Source of the DNA: Dyadobacter tibetensis Y620-1
GTDB taxonomy: Bacteria; Bacteroidota; Bacteroidia; Cytophagales; Spirosomataceae
Direction of reading: 5' to 3'
NCBI RefSeq assembly: GCF_000566685.1
Contig: NZ_AZQN01000005.1
Span: 62,001-126,000, forward strand
Length of the DNA: 64,000 nucleotides
Of this stretch, positions 44,443 through 52,498 are shown in pieces (within the stretch, counting starts at the first letter, position 1; every line of letters starts with the position of its first letter). The position numbers were made by a program, and so were the translations under genes. The notes below the pieces were generated by a model that saw nothing but the letters and a program-made list of their open reading frames with translations, was not told where the DNA came from and made no database searches.

Positions 44443-44739
44443 CTAATTCAGAGAAAACATAGGAAGCCGCAGCGCCACCACGTTATTGAACATAAGTTTG
44501 CTGATTTTTGGGTCCATAAAGTCAATAAGTGGAAACTCCGAAATAACAGACATCACTTCAAATTCACTCTCCCCCCGAACCACACACCAGAGTTTGGAAT
44601 AATCATCGGATAGGGCATAGGACATTAGTTGCCCCTGTTCCATCATCTCATTGATCTTCTTCTTCTGGGCTGGTATCTTTCCTGTAAATTCCTCCGACAT
44701 CACGGCCGGAAGCATTATTTCAACCATGTATTGGCTCAT
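44443..44739 (-). CDS. muconolactone-isomerase-like small protein
   Basis: The 98-residue protein looks like a dimeric alpha-beta barrel (ferredoxin-like): MSQYMVEIMLPAVMSEEFTG at the N-terminus, a helix with AQKKKINEMMEQG, strand KLWCVVRGESEFEVMSVI. It resembles the muconolactone isomerase fold family, but no catabolic cluster is near, so the activity is unknown. Confidence 0.6.
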   Translation of the reverse strand: MSQYMVEIMLPAVMSEEFTGKIPAQKKKINEMMEQGQLMSYALSDDYSKLWCVVRGESEFEVMSVISEFPLIDFMDPKISKLMFNNVVALRLPMFSLN

Positions 44740-44934
44740 GATACGATAGAGGTTAGGTGAAAAAAATATTACCCTGGCTTTATCTGCTCGCCTTCTAAGT
44801 AAAAGGATTCCGGCTTAATAATAGTTCCGAAGCCCTTCAAAGGTGTACATAGATACGAATAAGATTTTATTTTCAAACAATTCCAACTAATTTCTTGTTC
44901 GAATTGTCATGCTATAGTACGATAAGTAAAAGAT

Positions 44935-45585
44935 ATGTCGGAAGTAGCGTTGACAGAAATATCGGAAGCCATAGATGGTAACTTATTGATTAACCGAACG
45001 AAGCACCCCTTAATACTTCGGATGACCTTTGATGAAAAAGAATTGGTAAGAGGTTGTAAACAACGCGACCGACTGGCCCAAAAACAACTTTATGAGGTTT
45101 TTGGAGGGAAGTTGTTTGCCATCAGTTTACGATATACTAAAAATAGAACAGATGCTGAAGATGTATTACAAGAGGCTTTTATAAAAATATATGAACATAT
45201 AGGATCATTCAGAAATGATGCACCCCTGGAATACTGGCTGCGGTCGGTATTGGTTAATACGGCTCTCAATCATCTGAGGAAGCAGAAACCTTGGAAGGAG
45301 TTTACAGATTTGGATGGGCATGAGAATGGATTGGCAGACGGAAATGTGACGCTGGGTAATTTTCAGCACGAGCAGCTGCTGGAGATGGTTAGAGAGTTGC
45401 CGACCGGTTGCCAGACAATCTTTAACCTCTATGCCATTGAAGGTTATCAACATAACGAGATCGCCGAAAAATTAGGAATATCGGAGGGTACCTCCAAGTC
45501 CCAGTATGCCAGGGCGAGAGGACTTCTTCAACAAAAATTAAATAAAGAAAATCGATTGGACAATGAAACCATCCGAAAAAAATAA
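44935..45585 (+). CDS. ECF RNA polymerase sigma factor
   Basis: The 216-residue protein has sigma region 2 (LYEVFGGKLFAISLRYTKNRTDAEDVLQEAFIKIYEHI) and region 4 (ELPTGCQTIFNLYAIEGYQHNEIAEKLGISEGTSKSQYARARGLLQQ). An internal Met at 45022 could also be the start. Its 3' end overlaps the next gene by 23 bp, so the two are coupled and the next protein is the likely anti-sigma/effector. Confidence 0.93.
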   Translation: MSEVALTEISEAIDGNLLINRTKHPLILRMTFDEKELVRGCKQRDRLAQKQLYEVFGGKLFAISLRYTKNRTDAEDVLQEAFIKIYEHIGSFRNDAPLEYWLRSVLVNTALNHLRKQKPWKEFTDLDGHENGLADGNVTLGNFQHEQLLEMVRELPTGCQTIFNLYAIEGYQHNEIAEKLGISEGTSKSQYARARGLLQQKLNKENRLDNETIRKK

Positions 45586-47113
45586 CTTTGAAGCGCAGTG
45601 GAAGCGTGCCCTCGAGGACGCTTCGGTACCGCCTCCAAAATCGGTTTGGGACGGTATAGAGACGAGGCTTGATGAGGAAGACCGAAAAATTATTCCTCTT
45701 GCTTGGTGGCAAACACCCCGACTCTTGCTAGTTGCTGCGTCTATAGCTGCCCTGCTGGTCGTGGGGGGCGGGGTATGGTACAACAGTCTGGAACCCGATG
45801 TGGTAGGTCATGACATAGCCTTGCAGAACAACGATGCCAAGAGAATTGAACAACCTTCAACGAGCATTTCGTCAGAGGCGGTTCCTCAGGCCCCTGCAGA
45901 TCGGACGGATACCCAGGCGGAAACTTCAAATAAGGATTCCTTTCCAACCAGTGCTATAACCAATGTTCCCCAGCCAGAGCAAGCCTTAGCCCGGCACACA
46001 CCTACTGCTGAGCAGGTTCCGCAAGCCTTATTAGATAAGAACCTCGCAGATCGTAGGCTCAATACTAAGAATCCAGGAAGGACGGTCCCGGACGACTTAC
46101 AGGCTGGAAGGAGTTCACTGGCTTTGGGTGAGAAGGGTAGTTCGGGAAATGCGATGCAAAGGCTGGCTGGCGAATCGCCCATGGCAAACCAGCAGAGAGG
46201 GGATGCCCTGTTGGCACAGAACCAAAGAGTACTGGAGGCTAGCATGTTAGAAATTAGGCCTGCTAAGGAAGCCGAGGTGCTGATGCAGAAGCGTTATGTA
46301 TTTTTTAAGCCCGATATGCCCGATGAACCCATACTTCTGGCGAGCTCTGGAAGGGAATATTATGCGGGTATCAGCTTTATGCCGGCTTCTTTCAATCCTA
46401 ACCTTAAGGTAGTGTCGGCTCCAGAATCCTATAGAAGCATGTCCTATGCTAGTCAGAGTGCAGTGACGGGAGGTAGTAAGTCAGGGGCTTCCTACGCCTT
46501 TCAAACGCAAGGAGGGGTAAAGCTGTCCAAACACTGGTCCGTAGAAATGGGAATCAGCTACCTACAAGGCAATTCGGTATATGAAGGCGGCGGCTATCTG
46601 TTGAATGCAGCCTCTACCAATCTGTCGGCTAATGTAGTGGAGTCGGCCATTGCTGATGTGAGCAAGTCGTCGGGTGATAAAGTTTATAATTCGCCTAATC
46701 ATACCTTGACCATGGAGAATACAAATAAAATGTATATCAACATCAGCAAGGATATATCCAATAATTACCGCTATATGCAGCTACCCTTGCAGGCGGGCTA
46801 TACCCTTAATCCAGAAGGGAAATGGAACTATGCCATACTAGGTGGGGTAATGACGAACTTTTTCCTTAGCAATGAGCTCGAATCGTCAACGGGATCGGTT
46901 ATCACGACCAAGGCAAGTGATCAGGTTTACCGCTCAGTTAACTTAGCGGCCACCACGGGGCTGCGAATACAATACCAGCTTTCGGAGAAATGGCGGGCTA
47001 ATCTGACCGGTTCTTACCAGCAGAGCCTGACGCCTGGGTTGCATAGCCACGTAAGCCTGCAGTCGAAACCCAATTTGTATGGCATAGGCTGGGGCGTGCG
47101 ATATAGTTTCTAA
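45563..47113 (+). CDS. membrane-anchored putative anti-sigma protein fused to outer-membrane-type beta-barrel
   Basis: Residues 1-45 (FEAQWKRALEDASVPPPKSVWDGIETRLDEE) form the soluble N-terminal part, followed by one membrane helix (~54-70, LLLVAASIAALLVVGGGVWY), a low-complexity linker to ~270 and a C-terminal beta-strand region of OmpA/porin-like type (GGVKLSKHWSVEMGISYL, LPLQAGYTLNPEGKWNYAILGG) ending YGIGWGVRYSF. The cytoplasmic end beside the sigma gene suggests it restrains that sigma factor (inference). This architecture is common in Cytophagales but poorly studied. Confidence 0.8.
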   Translation: MKPSEKNNFEAQWKRALEDASVPPPKSVWDGIETRLDEEDRKIIPLAWWQTPRLLLVAASIAALLVVGGGVWYNSLEPDVVGHDIALQNNDAKRIEQPSTSISSEAVPQAPADRTDTQAETSNKDSFPTSAITNVPQPEQALARHTPTAEQVPQALLDKNLADRRLNTKNPGRTVPDDLQAGRSSLALGEKGSSGNAMQRLAGESPMANQQRGDALLAQNQRVLEASMLEIRPAKEAEVLMQKRYVFFKPDMPDEPILLASSGREYYAGISFMPASFNPNLKVVSAPESYRSMSYASQSAVTGGSKSGASYAFQTQGGVKLSKHWSVEMGISYLQGNSVYEGGGYLLNAASTNLSANVVESAIADVSKSSGDKVYNSPNHTLTMENTNKMYINISKDISNNYRYMQLPLQAGYTLNPEGKWNYAILGGVMTNFFLSNELESSTGSVITTKASDQVYRSVNLAATTGLRIQYQLSEKWRANLTGSYQQSLTPGLHSHVSLQSKPNLYGIGWGVRYSF

Positions 47114-47197
47114 AATGAATTTAGTCTTTGGAGGATGCCTGGGAGAAGACTGCCCATGCCTAGCCATGATATTATTTCTTTTAACCATTTATTAGCC

Positions 47198-48436
47198 ATG
47201 AAAACTGAAATCTTAAAACGTATCTCTATCCCTGTTCTAGCCATGGGACTTATGGTGAGTTGTATCAACGATGACCTGCCACCGGGCGGTGATGTAAAGC
47301 CGATTGTCATTCCCGAGAAAATTGCTAAAGGGAGCGGTGAGTTTGCCTTTGATTTTTTTAAAAATCTGCAAGCCTCCCAACCCGCTACGGACAATCTTTT
47401 TGTATCGCCCCTAAGCCTTCATATGGCGATGGGTATGTTGCTCAATGGTGCCGATGGTCAGACGGCTACAGAAATAAAGAACAGTCTGAAAATGGAGGAA
47501 GTAACCCTCAAAGACCTCAATCAGACCTATTATACCTTGTTGCGGGATCTACCTAATGCCGACGGAAGCGTTAAATTAGGACTAGCCAATTCGATGTGGC
47601 ATAAGCAAGCATTTCAGGTCAAAGCAGATTATAGTAGCACACTAAAACAGGTATTTAAGGCCGATGTTACTGGCCTACCCTTTGATGCCACTGCGGTGGG
47701 TAAAATCAATCAATGGGCCTCTGACAAAACCAATAAAAAAATTGAAAAAGTCTTGGATACCATTGAGCCCGATCAGGTGATGTTCTTGCTTAATGCCCTT
47801 TATTTTAAGGGTAGCTGGCAAAGTAGATTTGAAACAAAAAATACGGCAGATACACCCTTCAATAAGGAAGATGGGACGAGCAGTCCGTTGAAAATGATGT
47901 TCCAGGAAGGAACGTATAAGGCTACATCGAACGATAGCTATAAGGCCCTTCAGCTACCCTATGGGAAGGGTCAGTTCAATATGACCATTATTCTGCCCAA
48001 TGGGGGGCGTAAGATCGGTGAGGTGATGAATGAGATGACCTTTGCCAAGTGGGAAGCCCTTCAGAACAGTGGGCTAAAGGCCACCAAGGTCAAGGTGGGC
48101 CTGCCTAAGTTCACGCTGAAACGAAGTGTGAACCTTAATTCTACGCTCAAGCAAATGGGGATCCAAAAAGTGTTTCAGGAGCTAGCCGATCTCTCCAAAA
48201 TTAACGATACAGATCCCCTTAAGGTAAGTTTTGTTAAGCAAGATGCCTACCTGGGTTTGGATGAAGAAGGAACGGAGGCCGCTGCCGTCACCACCATCGG
48301 GGTGGTTTTGACTAGCGTCGATCCAAATACGATGCAGTTTATCTGTAATCAACCCTTTGGCTTGGTGATTAGTGAAAAGACCTCCAATACCATTTTGTTT
48401 ATGGGCCGGATCATGAATCCTGCTGCTACGCAATAA
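47198..48436 (+). CDS. serpin-family protease inhibitor lipoprotein
   Basis: A lipoprotein signal ends LAMGLMVSC; the body is a complete serpin fold (412 residues): NLFVSPLSLHMAMGMLLNGADGQT, VMFLLNALYFKGSW, a hinge DEEGTEAAAVTTIGVV and the end PFGLVISEKTSNTILFMGRIMNP. The Gly-Thr-Glu-Ala-Ala-Ala hinge is as in inhibitory serpins, with a predicted reactive bond near Leu-Thr-Ser. It is anchored outside the cytoplasm and may protect surface proteins or inhibit host or predator proteases (inference). The start at 47198 is fixed by the signal. Confidence 0.9.
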   Translation: MKTEILKRISIPVLAMGLMVSCINDDLPPGGDVKPIVIPEKIAKGSGEFAFDFFKNLQASQPATDNLFVSPLSLHMAMGMLLNGADGQTATEIKNSLKMEEVTLKDLNQTYYTLLRDLPNADGSVKLGLANSMWHKQAFQVKADYSSTLKQVFKADVTGLPFDATAVGKINQWASDKTNKKIEKVLDTIEPDQVMFLLNALYFKGSWQSRFETKNTADTPFNKEDGTSSPLKMMFQEGTYKATSNDSYKALQLPYGKGQFNMTIILPNGGRKIGEVMNEMTFAKWEALQNSGLKATKVKVGLPKFTLKRSVNLNSTLKQMGIQKVFQELADLSKINDTDPLKVSFVKQDAYLGLDEEGTEAAAVTTIGVVLTSVDPNTMQFICNQPFGLVISEKTSNTILFMGRIMNPAATQ

Positions 48437-48473
48437 GTAGTTTATATGCAGGAAGTAAGAAATTAAAGATTAG

Positions 48474-48495
48474 AACGCCGGTTTCGGCTGGCGTT
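48474..48495 (+). terminator. first hairpin of tandem terminator after serpin gene
   Basis: AACGCC and GGCGTT pair around a 10-nt loop; the T run after it is short (TTT). It precedes the stronger hairpin at 48507. Confidence 0.5.
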
Positions 48496-48506
48496 TGGGG
48501 TGCGTT

Positions 48507-48546
48507 ATCGTTCGGAGGTTTTACTTCCGAACGATTTTGTTTTTAA
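48507..48546 (+). terminator. intrinsic terminator after serpin gene
   Basis: ATCGTTCGGA (48507-48516) pairs perfectly with TCCGAACGAT (48526-48535), followed by TTTGTTTTT. Confidence 0.85.
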
Positions 48547-48783
48547 GAGCCTGTTTCGCAATAAGCCGATAAAAGATTTATCCTAAGGGGGGCTGGAGCG
48601 GTGATCAATTTTTATGACGGGCTAGGCTATCCTGTGATGAACTACCCCTGAGCTATTTGCCCTGTATGGCTCAATAAAACCGACGACAAATGCCTTTCTG
48701 AATGATCGGCATAAGCTCCGATGTATTTTTTTGATGACATCAGCAGGAGGGGGCGGAACAGTAGGAGCTCTTTTTTAGGGGCT

Positions 48784-49932
48784 CTAGGCAGGAGAAAGCG
48801 TTCCGATGGCCTGTATGGTTTGAGAGGGCATTATTTTTGAAACGGTTCCGTTTCCGTAGGCCTCGATGGCATTGATAAAAATATTATCACCCTTCATATA
48901 CCAGTTCCTAAATTGAGCGGATTGATCCTTATGTTTCGGTAAATACGCCATGAATAGGGATAAGTCAAAGGTAGTGGCTGCCACACCAGCTCCAGAATTT
49001 ACACCATCGAGCGCATTACATTCTTGTTCAAAATGCTGTGGTACGGGAACCATCATAACAGGTTTACCCAAATACATGGCTTCACATACTGACTCAAAAC
49101 CAGCTGTAGTCACCAGTCCTTTGCAGGTTGCCAGAAGCTGCAGGTATTTGGTCGCATCGATTTGGCGAAAAATAAGGTTAGGGTTATGCTGCACGAGTTC
49201 TGGAGCCGCGGCATTATCCCAGAAGCACTGAAGTTTTACTTCAGTATGCCGGGCATGCCAGCTGATGATCTGTTTGCTAAGACTATGATGGGTCATATAT
49301 ACCAGAAAAAAGTCCTCGTCTTTGGGTTTTAGTTCTCGTACAGCCTTACGAAGTAGAGGGGGCACCACCATATTCTTTCCGACATTAGCTTGGGGAAAGG
49401 ATCGGAAAGAGAGTGAAAGTTTCTTTTTACAGAGCCATGATGTCGCTTCCGTATTGAAATTGATTAGCCATCTGTCCACTTTGCTGTTTGGTGGGAAGGT
49501 AAAAAGCGGATGCTGTAATAAATATTGATGGGCAATGCAGACCATGGGGATCTTGGTACCGTAACGTAGGTTATACAAGCCCCCATATATTTCATAGAAG
49601 TTGATCAGCAGATCAGGTTCCAGGGACTGGATGGTCTGATGTATTTTTCTGAGGCTGCTGAGGTAGCGAGGTAAGGCCGCTAGGTGTGTGCGTAGTGTCC
49701 TGGAGAGATTTAGCCCGCCCCCGTCACTATTATAGATAATATTTGGGGCATCATGTAAAAAAACTGGTGCGCCTATTTCTTTTTTGAAAAAGGCAGGCAC
49801 TGTCCGACCTTCCGACTGCCCAACCAGGGCACCTACCACCTCATGTCCCGCTTCTGTTAAGATTTGTCCCAGTGAAATGGCTTGGGTCAGATGTCCTTTT
49901 CCTTCTCCCTGTACTAAAAAAACGATGCGCAT
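48784..49932 (-). CDS. glycosyltransferase (GT28/UDP-glycosyltransferase-like)
   Basis: The 382-residue protein has an N-terminal FLVQGEGKGHLTQAISLGQIL Rossmann start and a C-terminal half with GLVTTAGFESVCEAMYLGKPVMMVPVPQHFEQECNA, the donor-binding pattern of GT-B glycosyltransferases. The acceptor is unknown. It starts 3 bp before the end of the metallophosphatase gene's coding region on the same strand, so the pair forms an operon, possibly in glycolipid synthesis. Confidence 0.82.
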   Translation of the reverse strand: MRIVFLVQGEGKGHLTQAISLGQILTEAGHEVVGALVGQSEGRTVPAFFKKEIGAPVFLHDAPNIIYNSDGGGLNLSRTLRTHLAALPRYLSSLRKIHQTIQSLEPDLLINFYEIYGGLYNLRYGTKIPMVCIAHQYLLQHPLFTFPPNSKVDRWLINFNTEATSWLCKKKLSLSFRSFPQANVGKNMVVPPLLRKAVRELKPKDEDFFLVYMTHHSLSKQIISWHARHTEVKLQCFWDNAAAPELVQHNPNLIFRQIDATKYLQLLATCKGLVTTAGFESVCEAMYLGKPVMMVPVPQHFEQECNALDGVNSGAGVAATTFDLSLFMAYLPKHKDQSAQFRNWYMKGDNIFINAIEAYGNGTVSKIMPSQTIQAIGTLSPA

Positions 49933-49935
49933 TTT

Positions 49936-50799
49936 CTATCCTAGTCGTTTATTTTGTTTAGGCATTAAACCTGTGAAGGCTACCTGCTTGTCTACTACCC
50001 GGAAACCCGTTTCTCTAAATGGGGCATCTACTTCACTCTTGCGCTCATCTTCCAGCACTTCGTTATAATAAAGCAGATTCCAGTTTCCATCATGGTCCTC
50101 TACCAAAGCACTAAGGGTCTCTACCCAGTCGCCCGAGTTCATATACATAATCCCATCTATCTCACGAATGGCTGGCTGGTGAATATGCCCGCAGATTATG
50201 CCATCGCAACCCCTAGAGCGAGCTAGTTCGGTGAGTTTTTCTTCAAAATCCGACATATAGTTTACAGCAAACTTGACCGATGACTTTATCTTTTGTGATA
50301 GTGAGAAATAAGGTAAGCCCCTCCACGATCGGTATTTATTATATTGCTTGTTTACCCATAATAGGAAGGTATAACCTATGTCGCCAAGGTATGCCAGCCA
50401 TTTTAGGTGTGTGGTGATGGAGTCGAAAACATCTCCATGGGTTACATAGAACCGTTGATCACCTGAGTTAAGAATATAGTCTTTGCGTATCTGAAATAGT
50501 TTTCCCAATCGTAAAGGGAGTATCTGGTCAAGAAAATCGTCATGGTTGCCTCGAAGGTATATTACCTTGGTATTGTTCTGTTCAATCATCCGCAGCACCC
50601 TTTTGAAAAATAAGGTGTGCTTGCGCTTCCAAACGCCATATTTCTTTAGCTGCCAGGCATCAATAATGTCGCCATTCAGTATGAGTTTTTTACAGCTGTA
50701 CCTTTTAAGAAAAGCGGTGACCTCTTCGGCCTTCGACCCACTCGTTCCCAGGTGGATATCTGAAATAATGATTGTCCTAAAGTCTGTTTTCTCTGCCAT
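49936..50799 (-). CDS. LpxH-like metallophosphatase (UDP-2,3-diacylglucosamine diphosphatase-like)
   Basis: The calcineurin-like fold is clear: IISDIHLGTSGSKAEEV (DxH), NGDIIDAWQ (GDxxD), LRGNHDDFLDQIL (GNHD), VTHGDVFDS and GHIHQPAIREIDG (GHxH). The 287-residue length and the N-terminal metal motifs fit the LpxH/LpxI-type lipid A group or related UDP-glucose-glycolipid phosphatases. It is upstream of the glycosyltransferase gene in an operon. Confidence 0.82.
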   Translation of the reverse strand: MAEKTDFRTIIISDIHLGTSGSKAEEVTAFLKRYSCKKLILNGDIIDAWQLKKYGVWKRKHTLFFKRVLRMIEQNNTKVIYLRGNHDDFLDQILPLRLGKLFQIRKDYILNSGDQRFYVTHGDVFDSITTHLKWLAYLGDIGYTFLLWVNKQYNKYRSWRGLPYFSLSQKIKSSVKFAVNYMSDFEEKLTELARSRGCDGIICGHIHQPAIREIDGIMYMNSGDWVETLSALVEDHDGNWNLLYYNEVLEDERKSEVDAPFRETGFRVVDKQVAFTGLMPKQNKRLG

Positions 50800-50959
50800 G
50801 ATACAAATGTTCACTTTTTATATTACCTAGGTGTTACTGGCAGATTATCAGATGGTTAATAAATTGTAGAAAACATTTTAAATCAACTCTGACTTTTATT
50901 AATTTGTCATACAAATAGCTCCCTGATATCTTGATTATTTTTATATATTTGAAGCACAC

Positions 50960-52408
50960 ATGAGTATACTACCTATGAAGTATTTTTGGACATTTCTAGT
51001 TTTAATTTTCGGTCATCAGAGTTTTGGGCAGCAGGTTTATAACCTTCATGAGGTAGAACAGCAGGCAGCTCCCCCAGCAGGTATGGGGCAACTTGAGGAA
51101 TACCTTCAGGCCAATCTCCAGTTACCAATAGCCTTAGCGGCGAAGGGACTAAATGGTAGGGTATTTGTTCAAGGTATTATTGAGCCCGACGGGAGCATGT
51201 CTGATCTTCAGGTGCTGCGGTCTATTGCCCCTGAGGTGGATAAGGAGGTTATGCGAATCCTAAGCTTGTTCAGGGCCTGGAAACCCGCTATGAAAGGAGG
51301 AAGTCCTGTCCGGCAGAAACTCGTTTATCCCGCTCAGATACGTACCGAAGCGAACCCGGGATATGATGCCCAAGAAGAAGTGCTGCTGGAATATTTTAAT
51401 AAAAAACAGGTAGCGACCCAAATAGCATCGGAGATAGAATATCGCAATTATATCCCGGTAGATGCGCTAGGTCATGCAAGAGGGGAGTTGCTTTTCCAAA
51501 AAAAGAAAGGCGACCAATGGAAAACTATAGTAACGGTACCTTTTTCTGGTACTGAGACATGGATAAAGTTGGCGGGACCTAAAGGTGCCGACTCGTTGCA
51601 GGCTATCGTTACGAGTACTAAAGGAAGCAACGCCAACTCAGTTTATGAAAAAGTCATCCGTACGCCGGAGGGACGAATTATAGCATTTGAGCTATATGAG
51701 GGGAATAAATCGATACCTCAAGTAGCACGGTATTATTATGCTCATGGGGGTATCAGGCAGTCATTGCAGCTTGGGGAGTCCATAGGGCAAAAAACTGATT
51801 GGTATCCGAACGGACAAATTCGTAGTATTATTCAGTTCGAGCCCGAGAGTGGTAAGGGTCCTACCATCCTTTCAAACTGGGCAGAGGACGGTCGACCCTT
51901 GGTTGTCAATGGGGAAGGTTCGGCTATCTTGGCTGGCCTCCCTCGTGAGGGGGCCTGGGTATTCGACTCAGGAATGGTAAAGGATGGAAAGCAGGAAGGG
52001 CTCTGGTCGGGGCGTTTGGCTGATAGTACTACGATATATGAGGAAGAATATATTGCAGGGAGTCTGCAAAGTGGAACAGACCATCTTCAGAATTATACCA
52101 CCTACCTCCAGACGGAAGGTAGCCGCCCACCACAATTTAAAGGTGGTCTGATGGCTATGTATCAATTTATGGCGAATAGTTTTTACTTTCCTGGTACTCG
52201 TCCCAAAGGCAGAGTGGTTACTTCTTTTATAGTCCAGCCGGATGGATCTATCAAAGATTTGAAGGTGTTGAAAGGTATTGGCACCGAGGCCGACAAAGAG
52301 GCCTTACGTGTCATAGGTCTCATGGATGGGAAGTGGGACCCTGCTCTATATAAGGGACGTTCCATCGCCTCTCCTATGTCTATTCCTGTTAATTTTCAAG
52401 CAGAGTAA
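50960..52408 (+). CDS. TonB C-terminal domain protein, two copies with MORN-like middle
   Basis: A signal peptide (FWTFLVLIFGHQSFGQ) is followed by a TonB C-terminal-like domain (residues ~45-130; IIEPDGSMSDLQVLRSI), a middle with MORN-like phrases (KTDWYPNGQIRSIIQFEPESGKG, DGKQEGLWSGRL), and a second TonB-C domain (~395-480; FIVQPDGSIKDLKVLKGIGTEADKEALRVI). There is no transmembrane ExbB/D-interacting helix beyond the signal, so it is not an ordinary TonB. The function is unknown; it may bind TonB-dependent receptors from the periplasm. Confidence 0.75.
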   Translation: MSILPMKYFWTFLVLIFGHQSFGQQVYNLHEVEQQAAPPAGMGQLEEYLQANLQLPIALAAKGLNGRVFVQGIIEPDGSMSDLQVLRSIAPEVDKEVMRILSLFRAWKPAMKGGSPVRQKLVYPAQIRTEANPGYDAQEEVLLEYFNKKQVATQIASEIEYRNYIPVDALGHARGELLFQKKKGDQWKTIVTVPFSGTETWIKLAGPKGADSLQAIVTSTKGSNANSVYEKVIRTPEGRIIAFELYEGNKSIPQVARYYYAHGGIRQSLQLGESIGQKTDWYPNGQIRSIIQFEPESGKGPTILSNWAEDGRPLVVNGEGSAILAGLPREGAWVFDSGMVKDGKQEGLWSGRLADSTTIYEEEYIAGSLQSGTDHLQNYTTYLQTEGSRPPQFKGGLMAMYQFMANSFYFPGTRPKGRVVTSFIVQPDGSIKDLKVLKGIGTEADKEALRVIGLMDGKWDPALYKGRSIASPMSIPVNFQAE

Positions 52409-52498
52409 CGAAAGGTCTCAATGAGTAAGTCGGATCATGGAGGCCTATCAGGTCCGTAATCGTCCGACCATAGAGGCTTTGATAGCGGATGAGCCTAT

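Larger units (their letters stand above)
48437..48783. other. intergenic region between serpin and glycosyltransferase genes
   Basis: It contains the serpin terminators (48474-48495 and 48507-48546) and, beyond them, no visible gene or repeat. Confidence 0.5.
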
